Positions 19,301 to 27,882 of a stretch of 64,000 bases of DNA are shown here, in pieces. A program made the position numbers and the translations under genes. Position 1 is the first letter of the stretch. Every line of letters starts with the position of its first letter. The notes beneath the pieces are model-generated. The model was not told where the DNA came from. It saw nothing but the letters and a program-made list of their open reading frames with translations, and ran no database searches. Origin of the DNA: CALOBA01 sp942491465 (GTDB taxonomy: Bacteria > Pseudomonadota > Gammaproteobacteria > Chromatiales > Chromatiaceae); contig CALOBA010000008.1 in NCBI GenBank assembly GCA_942491465.1, positions 62,001-126,000 of the forward strand. The letters are read 5' to 3'.

Positions 19301-19582
19301 ATCGTGCGCAACTCCATCCTGCTGGTGGACTTCTCCATCCAGGAGGTCGCCCGCGGCCAGAGCGTCAAGGAGGCCGTCATCAACGCCTGCAAGGCCCGCA
19401 CCCGGCCGATCCTGATCACCGCCCTGGCCCTGGTCGCCGGCTCCAGCGTCATCCTCACCGACCCGATCTTCCAGGGCATGGCCATCTCGCTGCTGTTCGG
19501 CGTGCTGGTCTCGACCCTGCTGACCCTGGTGGTGATCCCGCTCGGCTGCGTCAGCGCGGGGCGCCATCTGGTACGGCGTTAG
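16358..19582 (+). CDS. RND family efflux permease
   Basis: This encodes 1074 residues, the normal length for HAE1/AcrB-MdtB-like transporters. The N-terminal membrane segment (FIHSPLSPLLFIAMLGMGIL) is followed by a porter domain with VQYPGASTEQVVSLAVEPLE. TM4 carries the proton-relay motif ILVDDAIVVVENIYRR with two adjacent aspartates. The second half repeats the fold, including IALAGIIVRNSILLVDF. It sits in the inner membrane and works with the adaptor at 14792. Its last 32 bases overlap the 3' end of the convergent hydrolase remnant. The ATG follows the repeat tract at 16226-16317 with a short AGG-containing leader. Substrates are not predictable; the sequence looks intact. Confidence 0.95.
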   Translation: MSDPSTHTERLGLAGLTAKTFIHSPLSPLLFIAMLGMGILGLIATPRQEDPQISVPMIDVFVQYPGASTEQVVSLAVEPLERLLNEIPGVKHVYSASERGQGVITVRFKVGEQMGPSLVKVHDKLQANRQVLPPGAVEPIVRPKGIDDVPVVTLTLWSDVVDDAALRSLGTKLLQSLAQIPDVGQGFVVGGRQEQIRVEVEPQRLAGFGVSLDQIARTIQTANAERRTGDAESSDRHLTVYTGSFLNGPSDVERLMLGTYDGKPVYIRDVARVSLAPQAYNQQVGYYTGPSYAGEASADGMPAVTVALAKKEGSNGVTVANAILEKTEALKGQLIPDNVKVEITRNYGQTANDKVNELIFKLFVATGAVTLLVLAALGVKPAIVVTLVIPVVLLMTVFSAWVMGYTIDRVSLFALIFSIGILVDDAIVVVENIYRRWLMQGTSDTETAVAAVAEVGNPTIIATFTVVAALLPMGFVSGLMGPYMEPIPALGSVAMLFSLFAAFAFTPWLAMRIKPSMQALEKAEAREHRTSERLDGLFRGVLLPLIDRKALGWGFLILLVTAFFASVGLFYFKGVAFKMLPFDNKPELSVVLNMPEGTALGKTVNTARMLAEEVAKLDEVVAIQTYAGTAKPFDFNGMVRHYYLRDKPWQGEVQVQLRDKHARERSSHEIALAVRALLTPMAQETGARINVVEMPPGPPVLQAVVAEVYGPDGETRRQVARDLTELFEQVDSLADVDNYMQQPYGVLRFDVDAEKASRLGISVDTVIRNLDMALGGFTAGDVKRGSLLEPTFINIEVPLAVRANLGRLADLPIPTDDGRRSVPLAELGRFAEIAQDPVVFHKDLRPMEYVVGDAVGKLGAPLYPMLEVEKMLAEGYRTPDGVALSGTFFTGAPPDNGKSGFEWGGEWTVTYETFRDMGLAFGVALVLIYMLVVAEFGNFVTPGVIMAPIPLTLLGIVPGHWLLGADFTATSMIGFIALAGIIVRNSILLVDFSIQEVARGQSVKEAVINACKARTRPILITALALVAGSSVILTDPIFQGMAISLLFGVLVSTLLTLVVIPLGCVSAGRHLVRR

Positions 19583-20000
19583 CGGCGAGCCGCGCCACAA
19601 ACCCCGCCGCCGCCTCCGCCGCCTGCGCCAGGTTGTCCTCGAGGGTGCGCCCGCTGGCGCGTCGCGGCTTGAAGCTGTGCTCGCCGTCGTCGATCCAGCG
19701 CAGCGCGACGGCGGGGGAGAGGGCGTAGCCCGCCACCTCGTCGCGGCGACCGAAGGGGTCGCGTTCGCCTTGGCAGATCAGCGTCGGTGTGCGGATGTCC
19801 GCCAGGTGGCCGCCGCGCCGGCGCTCGGGCTTGCCCGGCGGATGGAACGGAAAGCGGATCACCCGGATCCCGGCGGCGGCCAGCCCCTCGGCGATGGCGT
19901 CCATGAACGGCGAATCCGGGCCCTGGCCGGCCCCGTGGGCCAGGATCAGGCGGGCCTCGGCCTGGTCGGGGCCGTCAACCATCAGCGTGTTGCTCGTCAT
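19551..20000 (-). pseudogene. Alpha/beta hydrolase with internal deletion removing the nucleophile elbow
   Basis: The 149 residues begin MTSNTLMVDG with LILAHGAGQGPDSPFMDAIA and end with the family's TPTLICQGERDPFG, EVAGYALSP and DDGEHSFKPR blocks. From memory of this small hydrolase family (about 210-220 residues, COG3571-like), GIRVIRFPF should be followed by about 65-70 residues including a GGKSMGGR nucleophile motif, then YPFHPPGKPE. Here RVIRFPF runs directly into HPPGKPERR in one frame: the two PF-containing positions are fused and the catalytic serine is gone. Asp (RDPFG) and His (GEHSF) of the triad remain. The product is therefore probably inactive as an esterase. It is convergent with the RND permease, overlapping by 32 bases. 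Confidence 0.7.
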
Positions 20001-20108
20001 AGCCTTATACTCGGTCTTTCGTCTGCGGGGGCTGGGCTTGAGCCCGGCAGCCCGCAGCTTAGCCCATGGGGGCAAAGATCGATAACCAAGCCAGATGAGG
20101 GGGGAGCG

Positions 20109-21110
20109 ATGAGAGCGATCCAGTTACGCGAGCCGGGTGGTCCCGAGGTGCTGACCGAGGTCGACCTGCCGGTCCCGGAGATCACCAGGCCCAGCGAGGT
20201 GCTGGTGCAGCTGAAGGCCGCCGGCGTCAATCCGGTGGACACCAAGATCCGCGCCCGCGGGCCGTTCCTGGCGGAGCCGCTCCCCGCCGTGCTCGGCTGC
20301 GACGGTGCCGGCGTGGTCGCCGAGGTCGGTGCCGAGGTCAGCCGCGTCAAGCCCGGCGACCGGGTCTGGTTCTGCCACGGCGGGCTCGGCGGTCCCCACG
20401 GCAATTATGCCGAGTACAGCCTGCTCCACGAGACCCTGGTGCAGCCGATGCCGAAGACCCTCGACTTCGTCCAGGCCGCCGCCGCGCCGCTGGTGCTGAT
20501 CACCGCCTGGGAGGCCCTGTTCGACCGCGCCGGGCTGTGCGCCGGCCAGACCGCGCTGATCCATGCCGGCGCCGGCGGCGTCGGCCATGTCGCCATTCAG
20601 CTCGCCAAGCACGCCGGCGCGCGGGTGGCGACCACCGTCAGCGGGCCGGAGAAGGCCGAATTCGTCCACGGCCTCGGCGCCGAGCATGCCATCAACTACC
20701 GTCAAGAGGACGTGGTCGACCAGATCATGGACTGGACCGAGGGCCGCGGCGTCGATGTCGCCCTGGATACCGTCGGCCCCGAGGTCTTCCGCGCCACCAT
20801 CCCCGCAATGGCCGTCTACGGCGACCTGGTGAGCATCCTCGATCCCGGCCCGGATCTGGTGCTGACGGAGGCCCGCAACCGCAACCTGCGCCTGAGCCTG
20901 ACGCTGATGCTGACCCCGCAGCTGCGCAGCGGCATGTCCACGGCCCTGGCCGCCCAAGGCGCCATCCTGCGCCGCTGCGCCGAGCTGATCGATGCCGGCG
21001 CGCTGCGCATCCACGTCGCCGAGACCTTGCCGCTGGCCGACGCCGCCGAAGCCCACCGCCGCCTCGAGGCCGGCGGTGCCATCGGCAAGCGCGTGCTGAG
21101 CCTCGATTGA
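20109..21110 (+). CDS. Zinc-free quinone oxidoreductase / NADPH-dependent MDR family
   Basis: This encodes 333 residues. GGGGAG lies directly ahead of the ATG at 20109. The GroES-like N-terminal domain (LKAAGVNPVDTKIRARGPF, LGCDGAGVVAEVG, GDRVWFC) is followed by a Rossmann domain with AGAGGVGHVAIQLAKHAG, the NADPH-binding AxxGxxG pattern. There is no catalytic or structural zinc cysteine cluster, which fits quinone oxidoreductase/zeta-crystallin-like medium-chain reductases. It is likely a soluble cytoplasmic enzyme reducing quinones or enones. It is followed within six bases by a phosphodiesterase gene, so the two may be cotranscribed, though a metabolic link is not obvious. Confidence 0.88.
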   Translation: MRAIQLREPGGPEVLTEVDLPVPEITRPSEVLVQLKAAGVNPVDTKIRARGPFLAEPLPAVLGCDGAGVVAEVGAEVSRVKPGDRVWFCHGGLGGPHGNYAEYSLLHETLVQPMPKTLDFVQAAAAPLVLITAWEALFDRAGLCAGQTALIHAGAGGVGHVAIQLAKHAGARVATTVSGPEKAEFVHGLGAEHAINYRQEDVVDQIMDWTEGRGVDVALDTVGPEVFRATIPAMAVYGDLVSILDPGPDLVLTEARNRNLRLSLTLMLTPQLRSGMSTALAAQGAILRRCAELIDAGALRIHVAETLPLADAAEAHRRLEAGGAIGKRVLSLD

Positions 21111-21115
21111 TCGGT

Positions 21116-21676
21116 ATGGTCCTACGCGTCGCCATCGTCGCCGACACCCACGGCTGGCTCGATCCGCGGATCGCCGACCTGGTGGCCGACTGCGACCTGG
21201 CCGTGCACGGCGGCGACATCGGCAACGCCTGGGTGTTGGCGCGGATGCAGCCGAGCTCCGGGCGGGTCTATGCCGTGCGCGGCAACAACGACGTCGGCCG
21301 CAAATGGCCGCCGGAGGACCGGGCGCTGCTCAAGGCGATCCCCGAGCAGGCGGTCGTCGATCTGCCCGGCGGCAAGCTCGTCGTCGTCCACGGCCACCGC
21401 CTAGCCGCCCGCGGCCGCCATGCAAGGCTGCGCCTCCAGCATCCCGAGGCCCGGGTCATCGTCTACGGCCACAGCCACCACCTGCTCGAAGACCGCGACG
21501 CCGAGCCCTGGGTCCTCAACCCCGGCGCCGCCGGGCGCTCGCGCACCTTCGGCGGCCCCTCCTGCATCATCCTCACCGCCGGCGACCAGGGCTGGGACCT
21601 CAAGCTGCACCGCTTTGAGCTGTCCCACGGTCGGCGGCGCGGGCGGGATCGGGCGCGGCGCGAGGCGGCGGCCTAA
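21116..21676 (+). CDS. YfcE/MJ0936-type metallophosphoesterase
   Basis: This encodes 186 residues from the ATG at 21116, five bases after the preceding stop. All motifs of the calcineurin-like fold are visible in order: VADTHGW, VHGGDIGN, VRGNND, VVHGH and VYGHSHH, then a NPGAAG block. This matches the small YfcE-type phosphodiesterases that hydrolyse phosphodiester bonds with two metal ions; natural substrate is uncertain. The C-terminus ends in an Arg/Ala-rich tail (RRRGRDRARREAAA) that may be an extension. The hairpin array begins about 55 bases downstream. Confidence 0.88.
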   Translation: MVLRVAIVADTHGWLDPRIADLVADCDLAVHGGDIGNAWVLARMQPSSGRVYAVRGNNDVGRKWPPEDRALLKAIPEQAVVDLPGGKLVVVHGHRLAARGRHARLRLQHPEARVIVYGHSHHLLEDRDAEPWVLNPGAAGRSRTFGGPSCIILTAGDQGWDLKLHRFELSHGRRRGRDRARREAAA

Positions 21677-21732
21677 GCGGTCGCTGTCAAAGAAGATGTC
21701 GCAAACATCGGGCACTCAATTGGCCGCGGGTC

Positions 21733-23107
21733 GGGGGCGGGACGCCCCCGCTCCGGGGACTGGGAGCAGCGGCGTCTCGCCGCTGATTGGCCGCGGCGGC
21801 AGCCTGCGGCGGGTCGGGGGCGAGACGCCCCCGCTCCGGGGACTGGGAGCAGCGGCGTCTCGCCGCTGATTGGCCGCGGCGGCAGCCTGCGGCGGCTCGG
21901 GGGCGGGACGCCCCCGCTCCGGGGACTGGGAGCAGCGGCGTCTCGCCGCTGATTGGCCGCGGCGGCAGCCTGCGGGGGCTCGGGGGCGAGACGCCCCCGC
22001 TCCGGGGACTGGGAGCAGCGGCGTCTCGCCGCTGATTGGCCGCGGCGGCAGCCTGCGGGGGGTCGGGGGCGGGACGCCCCCGCTCCGGGGAGCAGCGGCG
22101 TCTCGCCGCTGATTGGCCGCGGCGGTAGCCTGCGGCGGGTCGGGGGCGGGACGCCCCCGCCCGGGACTGGGAGCAGCGGCGTCTCGCCGCTGATTGGCCG
22201 CGGCGGCAGCCTGCGGCGGGTCGGCGGCGTCTCGCCGCTGATTGGCCGCGGCGGTAGCCTGCGGCGGGTCGGGGGCGGGACGCCCCCGCTCCGAGCAGCG
22301 GCGTCTCGCCGCTGATTGGCCGCGGCGGCAGCCTGCGGCGGGTCGGGGGCGGGACGCCCCCGCTCCGAGCAGCGGCGTCTCGCCGCTGCTTGGCCGCGGC
22401 GGTAGCCTGCGGCGGGTCGGGGGCGGGACGCCCCCGCTCCGGGGACTGGGAGCAGCGGCGTCTCGCCGCTGCTTGGCCGCGGCGGTAGCCTGCGGCGGGT
22501 CGGGGGCGAGACGCCCCCGCTCCGAGCAGCGGCGTCTCGCCGCTGCTTGGCCGCGGCGGCAGCCTGCGGCGGGTCGGGGGCGGGACGCCCCCGGGGCTGG
22601 GAGCAGCGGCGTCTCGCCGCTGATTGGCCGCGGCGGCAGCCTGCGGCGGGTCGGGGGCGGGACGCCCCCGCTCCGGGGACTGGGGGCCGCGGCGTCTCGC
22701 CGCTGATTGGCCGCGGCGGTAGCCTGCGGCGGGTCGGGGGCGAGACGCCCCCGCTCCGAGCAGCGGCGTCTCGCCGCTGATTGGCCGCGGCGGCAGCCTG
22801 CGGCGGGTCGGGGGCGGGACGCCCCCGCTCCGAGCAGCGGCGTCTCGCCGCTGATTGGCCGCGGCGGCAGCCTGCGGGGGGTCGGGGGCGGGACGCCCCC
22901 GCTCCGAGCAGCGGCGTCTCGCCGCTGATTGGCCGCGGCGGCAGCCTGCGGGGGGTCGGGGGCGAGACGCCCCCGCTCCGAGCAGCGGCGTCTCGCCGCT
23001 GATTGGCCGCGGCGGCAGCCTGCGGCGGGCGGGGCAGCGGCGTCTCGCCGCTGATTGGCCGCGGCGGTAGCCTGCGGGGGGTCGGGGGCGGGACGCCCCC
23101 GCTCCGG
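21733..23107. repeat. Tandem array of about 18 double-hairpin units (74-83 bp period)
   Basis: Each unit holds two perfect hairpins: GGGGGCGGGACGCCCCC (G/A variable in the loop) and AGCGGCGTCTCGCCGCT, joined by a short spacer and followed by GATTGGCCGCGGCGG, then AGCCTGCGG. By eye I count 18 copies of the second hairpin, at roughly 21770, 21852, 21935, 22019, 22094, 22176, 22225, 22297, 22371, 22455, 22528, 22604, 22689, 22762, 22837, 22911, 22984 and 23037. Spacing falls into two classes, about 83 and about 74-75 bases, depending on whether the spacer contains GGGACTGGG. Shorter partial units occur near 22225 and 23037. Long open frames run through it on both strands only because of the repeat; they lack credible starts and carry low-complexity Arg/Pro/Gly protein, so I do not call genes. 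It lies between the phosphodiesterase and the nucleoside transporter. Confidence 0.93.
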
Positions 23108-23263
23108 GAATGGGTGGTTGGGTCAAGCCAGACGGACTCCCCGGGGGTAAGCATCGCGCTGCCGCGGTCGTTGCGTCGGTGGTAGGCTCGGCACCCTTTA
23201 GAACTTGCCGCGGCCCGGCGATCGCCCATTGTCCCGGCACTTCCAACCGCTAAGGAGTCTCCC

Positions 23264-24529
23264 ATGTCGTCGCTCATCGGCCAGATCGGCCACGGTCTCT
23301 TCGGTATCGCCGTGCTGCTCGGCCTCGCCTGGCTGCTCAGCGAGCAGCGCCGTGCGGTCTCGCCGCGGCTGGTGATCGTCGGCCTTGGGCTGCAGCTGGC
23401 CATCGCGTTGCTGCTGTTGAAGCTGCCGGCGACCCAGGGCTTGTTCCTGGCGCTGAACGGGGTGGTGGTGGCGATCCAGGACGCCACCGCGGCGGGTACC
23501 GGCTTCGTCTTCGGCTACCTGGGCGGCGGCGATGCGCCGTTCGCTGTCACCCAGCCGCACAACGGCTTTGTGCTGGCGTTTCAGGCGCTGCCGCTGCTGC
23601 TGGTGATCAGCGCGCTGTCGGCGCTGCTGTTTCACTGGCGCATCCTGCCGCTGGTGGTGCAGGGGTTCGCCTGGGTGCTGCGGCGCACGCTGGGTATCGG
23701 CGGGCCGGTGGGGCTGGCCACGGCGGCCAATGTCTTTGTCGGCATGACCGAGGCGCCGCTGCTGATCCGCCCCTATCTCGGGCGCCTGTCGCGCAGTGCG
23801 CTGTTTGCGCTGATGACCACCGGGATGGCGACCATCGCCGGCACGGTGATGTTCCTCTACGCCAGCATCATCGGCGACGTGATCCCGAATGCCATGGGGC
23901 ATATCCTCACCGCGTCGCTGATCAATGCCCCCGGTGCGCTGGTCATCGCCGGCATCCTGGTGCCGCCCCGCGGGGACCGGGCCGACGACACCGAGGCGCA
24001 CATCGAGGTCCGCTCCGAGAGCGCCATGGACGCCATCACCCGCGGCACCATCGATGCCATCCCGCTGGTGCTGAACATCATGGCGCTGCTGATCGTGATG
24101 ATTGCGCTGGTGACGCTGGTCAACCAGCTGCTCGGGCTGCTGCCGGCGGTGCAGGGCGAGGCGCTGACCCTGCAGCGCCTGCTCGGCTGGCTGTTGGCCC
24201 CGGTGGTCTGGCTGATCGGCATCCCCTGGGCCGAGGCCGGCACCGCCGGCGCGCTGATGGGTATCAAGACCGTGCTCAACGAGCTGTTGGCCTATCTGGA
24301 ACTGGTGGGGCTGCCGGAGGGGGCGCTCAGTGAGCGCAGCCGACTGATCATGACCTATGCCCTGTGCGGCTTCGCCAATTTCGGCAGCCTCGGGATCATG
24401 ATCGGCGGCTTGGGGGCGCTGGCGCCGGAGCGGCGCGGGGAGATCGTCGGGCTTGGGCTGAAGTCGATATTTGCCGGGACCTTGGCGACGCTGGTGACCG
24501 GGGCGATCGTCGGCATGCTCTGGAGCTGA
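23264..24529 (+). CDS. Concentrative nucleoside transporter (CNT/NupC family)
   Basis: This encodes 421 residues with SD AAGGAG at 23252, seven bases from the ATG. It is a polytopic inner-membrane protein with the family landmarks NVFVGMTEAPLLIRPYL (about residues 157-173) and GIKTVLNELLAYLEL (about residue 332 on), the latter matching the GxKxxxNEFVAY signature with Leu-Leu in place of Phe-Val. It takes up nucleosides with sodium or protons. The gene looks intact and stands alone; its promoter would have to lie in or just after the hairpin array (160 bases separate array and ATG). Confidence 0.92.
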   Translation: MSSLIGQIGHGLFGIAVLLGLAWLLSEQRRAVSPRLVIVGLGLQLAIALLLLKLPATQGLFLALNGVVVAIQDATAAGTGFVFGYLGGGDAPFAVTQPHNGFVLAFQALPLLLVISALSALLFHWRILPLVVQGFAWVLRRTLGIGGPVGLATAANVFVGMTEAPLLIRPYLGRLSRSALFALMTTGMATIAGTVMFLYASIIGDVIPNAMGHILTASLINAPGALVIAGILVPPRGDRADDTEAHIEVRSESAMDAITRGTIDAIPLVLNIMALLIVMIALVTLVNQLLGLLPAVQGEALTLQRLLGWLLAPVVWLIGIPWAEAGTAGALMGIKTVLNELLAYLELVGLPEGALSERSRLIMTYALCGFANFGSLGIMIGGLGALAPERRGEIVGLGLKSIFAGTLATLVTGAIVGMLWS

Positions 24530-24673
24530 GGCATGACGGGGCTGCCGATAGCTGCCGCGGCAGCGCCGGTGCGTCGGCGATTTGACAGCCTGCCGCCGCG
24601 GTACTAGCTTCCGAGTCCGCCCTCGCCGGCCCGTTGCGGGGCCGCCCCACCTGTCGCCCCGGAGCCCTGGTCC

Positions 24674-25396
24674 ATGGCCCCTATCCCCGATGCCCTTATC
24701 CTGAATGTCGCTGTCGCCGCCGGTGTGCTCGGGAGGCCGCCGCGGCGATCCGATCACCCTGGTTCGGCGTGGTTCGGCAGGCGTATTGCTGGCCCGGACC
24801 CGGCCCGTCGTCGGGCCCCGCCCCCACGGCCCCGCATCGGCCGGGTCGGCGCCCTCGGCCTGGTCCTGCTGCTGGTGCTCGCCCCCGCGGCGGGCTTCGC
24901 CCACGGCCTGCGCCTGTTCGCCAGTGCCGACGGTGCGCAGATCCGCGGCTCGGCGGTGTTCGCCGACGGCACCCCGGCGGCGGGGATGCCGATCCGAATC
25001 GAGACCCGCGCCGGGCAGGTGCTCGGGCGAACCGTTGCCGATGTCCGCGGCGCGTTCCACTGGGCCGCAGGGGCCCCCGTCGAGCATCGCATCATCGCCG
25101 AAGGGATCGACGGCCACGGCGCGACCTGGATCGTCGGCGCCGATGAGTTGCGCCCCGGCTTCGTCGACGCCGCGCCGGTGGCGGATTCCGCCTCGGCGCC
25201 GGCCGTCGACCCGCGGCTGCTCGCCGCCGTCGAGCAGGCCGTGGCCCGCCAGATCGCACCGCTGCGCGCGCAGCTGCAGGCCGCCGCGGGCCGCGCCCGG
25301 CTGAACGACATCATCGGCGGCATCGGCTGGATCATCGCCCTGGCCGGCTGGGGCGCCTGGTGGCTGACGCGGCGGCGGGCATCCTCGCGGTCGTGA
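24674..25396 (+). CDS. CbiL/NikL-like membrane-anchored accessory protein
   Basis: This encodes 240 residues in the longest version. After an Arg/Pro-rich N-terminal 55 residues there is a hydrophobic signal-like segment (LGLVLLLVLAPAAGFAHG), then HGLRLFASADGAQIRGSAVF with a carboxypeptidase-regulatory-like beta-sandwich (IRIETRAG...RGAFHWAAG). A helical linker (VDPRLLAAVEQAVARQIAPL) leads to a C-terminal membrane anchor (IGGIGWIIALAGWGAWWL). This order matches CbiL-type proteins associated with nickel/cobalt ECF transporters. None of cbiM, cbiQ or cbiO is adjacent, so the metal role is only suggested. The N-terminal extension may not be translated; I see no better start. Confidence 0.7.
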   Translation: MAPIPDALILNVAVAAGVLGRPPRRSDHPGSAWFGRRIAGPDPARRRAPPPRPRIGRVGALGLVLLLVLAPAAGFAHGLRLFASADGAQIRGSAVFADGTPAAGMPIRIETRAGQVLGRTVADVRGAFHWAAGAPVEHRIIAEGIDGHGATWIVGADELRPGFVDAAPVADSASAPAVDPRLLAAVEQAVARQIAPLRAQLQAAAGRARLNDIIGGIGWIIALAGWGAWWLTRRRASSRS

Positions 25397-25448
25397 TCGC
25401 GGACCGACCGGCACCGGCACCCCATCGCGCCCCAGGAGCAGGACCCAG

Positions 25449-27468
25449 ATGACCACCACGCGCCCGCAATCCAGCTGCCCCAGCTGCTTTCAGATCGACC
25501 CGCGCCGCCGCCCCGACCAGCCCTGTCGGCGCTGCGGCTGGCGGCCGGGCGACGACAACAAGCCGCCGGCGCTGCCCATCGGCACCCGGCTGCACGGCAG
25601 TTATTGCATCGGTCGGGTGCTCGGGGAGGGCGGCTTCGGCATCACCTACCTGGCCTGGGAGCAAAACCTGGCCCAACCGGTGGCCATCAAGGAATACCTG
25701 CCGACGCAGTGGGTCCGCCGGGGCGAGGACGGCCTTGGCGTCGTGCTGCGCGACGCGGATGCGCGCGAGCTGTTCGATTGGGGGCTGAAGAGCTTCCTCA
25801 ACGAGGCCCGCGCCGTCTCGCGCTTCCGCGACGAGCCCGCCGTGGTCACCGTCTACGGCTTCTTCCGCGCCAACGCCACCGCCTCACCCACGACGGCCGC
25901 ACCAAGCTCATCGACTTCGGCGCCGCCCGCCAGCTCGTGCGCGACCAGACCCAGCTCACCAGCGTCTTCAAACGCCGCTACGCCCCCATCGAGCAGCAGG
26001 CCATCGACGCCGGCAAGCAAGGCCCCTGGACCGACGTCTACGCCCTCGCCGCGACCCTCTACCAGGCCCTCACCGGCAGCCCGCCGCCGGATGCCGGCGC
26101 CCGCCTCAACAAGACCCCGGTCGAGCCCCCCTCGGCGCTGGGCGTCGCCATCCCGCCCGGCGCCGATCGGGCGCTGATGAAGGCCCTGGCCCTGCTGCCC
26201 CGGCAGCGCACCAAAGACATCGCCCGACTGCGCCAGGGCCTCACCGCCGACCTGCCGCGCGTCGCCGAGCCCGGCCGCCTGCGGCGCAACGCCGGGCGCT
26301 GGGTGCTCGGCATCCTCGGCACCTTCCTGCTCGGGCTGCTGGTCAATGGGACCACGGAGTTCGGCAGCCGCTGGTATGAAGCCTACTCGGCGCGGCAGCA
26401 GGGCTTGCGTGAGGCGCGCGATCAGCGCGCCTTCCACGCCGCCGAGGACGCGGACGACATCGCCGGCTACCGGGCCTACCTCGCGCAGTGTGATGACGCG
26501 GTCTGCGCCTACAAGCCACAGGCCGAAGCGCGCCTCGCCCGGCTGGAGGCCGCCCGCCGCGCAGCCGAGGCCGAAGCCAAACGCCAAGCCGAGGAGGTCG
26601 CCCGCCGCGCAGCCGAGGCCGAAGCCAAACGCCAAGCCGAGGAGGTCGCCCGCCGCGCAGCCGAGGCCAGCCGAGGCCGAAGCCAAACGCCAAGCAGAGG
26701 CCCAGGCCCGCCAGGCCAAGGCCCCCGGCCCCAGCTTCCGCGATGACCTGAACGACGGCGGCCAAGGCCCGGAGATGGTCGTCGTCCCCGCCGGCTGCTT
26801 CCAAATGGGCAGCCCGCCCGACGAGCCCGGCCACCACGACAACGAGGGCCAGCACCGCGTCTGCATCACCCAGCCCTTCGCCATCGGCACCACCGAGGTC
26901 ACCTTCGACGACTACGACCGCTTCGCCGCCGCCACCGGGCGCGAGCGGCCGAAGGATGAAGGCTGGGGCCGCGGCCGCCGCCCGGTGATCAACGTCTCCT
27001 GGGAGGACGCAACCGCCTACTGCGGCTGGCTGGGCACGCAGACGGGCGAGGCCTATGGGCTGCCAACCGAGGCCGAATGGGAATACGCCGCCCGCGCCGG
27101 GACCGACACGCGTTGGTCCTTTGGTGACAATGAGGCGCTGCTAGGTGACCATGCTTGGTACGTAGGTAACAGCGATTACAAGACCCACCCGGTGGCGACC
27201 CGCGAGCCCAACCCCTGGGGGCTCCACGACATGCACGGCAACGTCTGGGAGTGGGTGGCGGACTGGTACGGTCGACGATCCGGCCAGCGACGGCGTGCAG
27301 CGCGACCCCGAGGGGCCTGCCTCGGGTGCGTCCCGCGTGCTGCGGGGCGGCGCCTTCAACCTCAGGGCCAGGTTCCTGCGCTCCGCGAACCGGAACGGGT
27401 ACCCGCCCGAGTTCCGGGTCTCGTTCATCGGGTTCCGCTGCGCGCGCGCCCCCCGCCGCCAGCCTTGA
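25449..27468 (+). pseudogene. Decayed Ser/Thr protein kinase fused to a formylglycine-enzyme-like domain
   Basis: One ancestral gene is now spread over three frames. Frame A (25449 to about 25885) encodes a zinc ribbon (CPSCFQ...CRRCGW) and kinase N-lobe with GEGGFGITYLAW and the Lys of VAIKEYLP. Near 25885 the chain jumps from FFRANATA to LTHDGRTKLIDFGAARQ in another frame, so the stretch that should hold the catalytic HRD loop is deleted. Frame B continues through the DFG region, a membrane helix (VLGILGTFLLGLLVNG) and AEAEAKRQAEEVARRA coiled-coil repeats. A 10-base duplication (AGCCGAGGCC) near 26665-26685 moves it back to frame A, which encodes an FGE/SUMF domain (VVPAGCFQMGS, LPTEAEWEYAARAG, HDMHGNVWEWVADWYG). 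A third lesion near 27270 sends the end (SRVLRGGAFNLRARFLRSA to the TGA at 27466) into the last frame. Kinase activity is not expected. Confidence 0.85.
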
Positions 27469-27727
27469 CCGTTGTCTTCTTGACCCTTGTCCTGCGTCGT
27501 CGGTGCATCCTCAGGCTGCGAGGTATCGCGCCGCGGCAGCCGGGCCGGATCCTGACCGCGCGCAGCGCGGTCGAACAGTGTTTGTCATCAAGGTGACGAT
27601 TGCTGTCATCTAAGCGCGTGTCAAATGACACTGTCACCGAGCTGACAAACATCCGGCCTCAGCGTCGCGGCGGCCGACCGCCCGCCGTTCCATCGTCAAG
27701 ACGCCCCAGCGTCGCCACGCCGGGGCC

Positions 27728-27842
27728 GCCGCTCCAGCGGCCCGCCCCGAGCCGCGGGACGCTGGAGCGTCCGCACCATCAGGAATCGCTGATCGTGCCG
27801 ACGCTCCGGCGTCGGCACGCATCCCCGGCCGCTCCAGCGGCC
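27728..27842. repeat. Cluster of four short perfect hairpins
   Basis: The intergenic stretch 27469-27882 has no gene. It holds GCCGCTCCAGCGGC at 27728-27741, GGACGCTGGAGCGTCC at 27757-27772, a 10-bp-stem hairpin (GTGCCGACGC, loop TCCG) at 27795-27818, and a second CCGCTCCAGCGG-type copy at 27827-27842. Loops are TCCA, TGGA or TCCG. They resemble small REP-like units. Confidence 0.75.
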
Positions 27843-27882
27843 CGCGAGCGCCCAGGGCATGCCGGAGCGCGCCCCTGCTCGG

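Noticed and set aside
21733..23107. CRISPR array
   Set aside because: The whole 74-83-base unit is repeated with no unique spacers, the hairpins are too GC-rich and double, and no cas genes are present.
21673..23487. Long open frames on both strands across the hairpin array (600 and 519 codons on the minus strand)
   Set aside because: They consist of repeated Arg/Pro/Gly blocks generated by the tandem DNA repeat. They overlap the flanking real genes and have no credible start.
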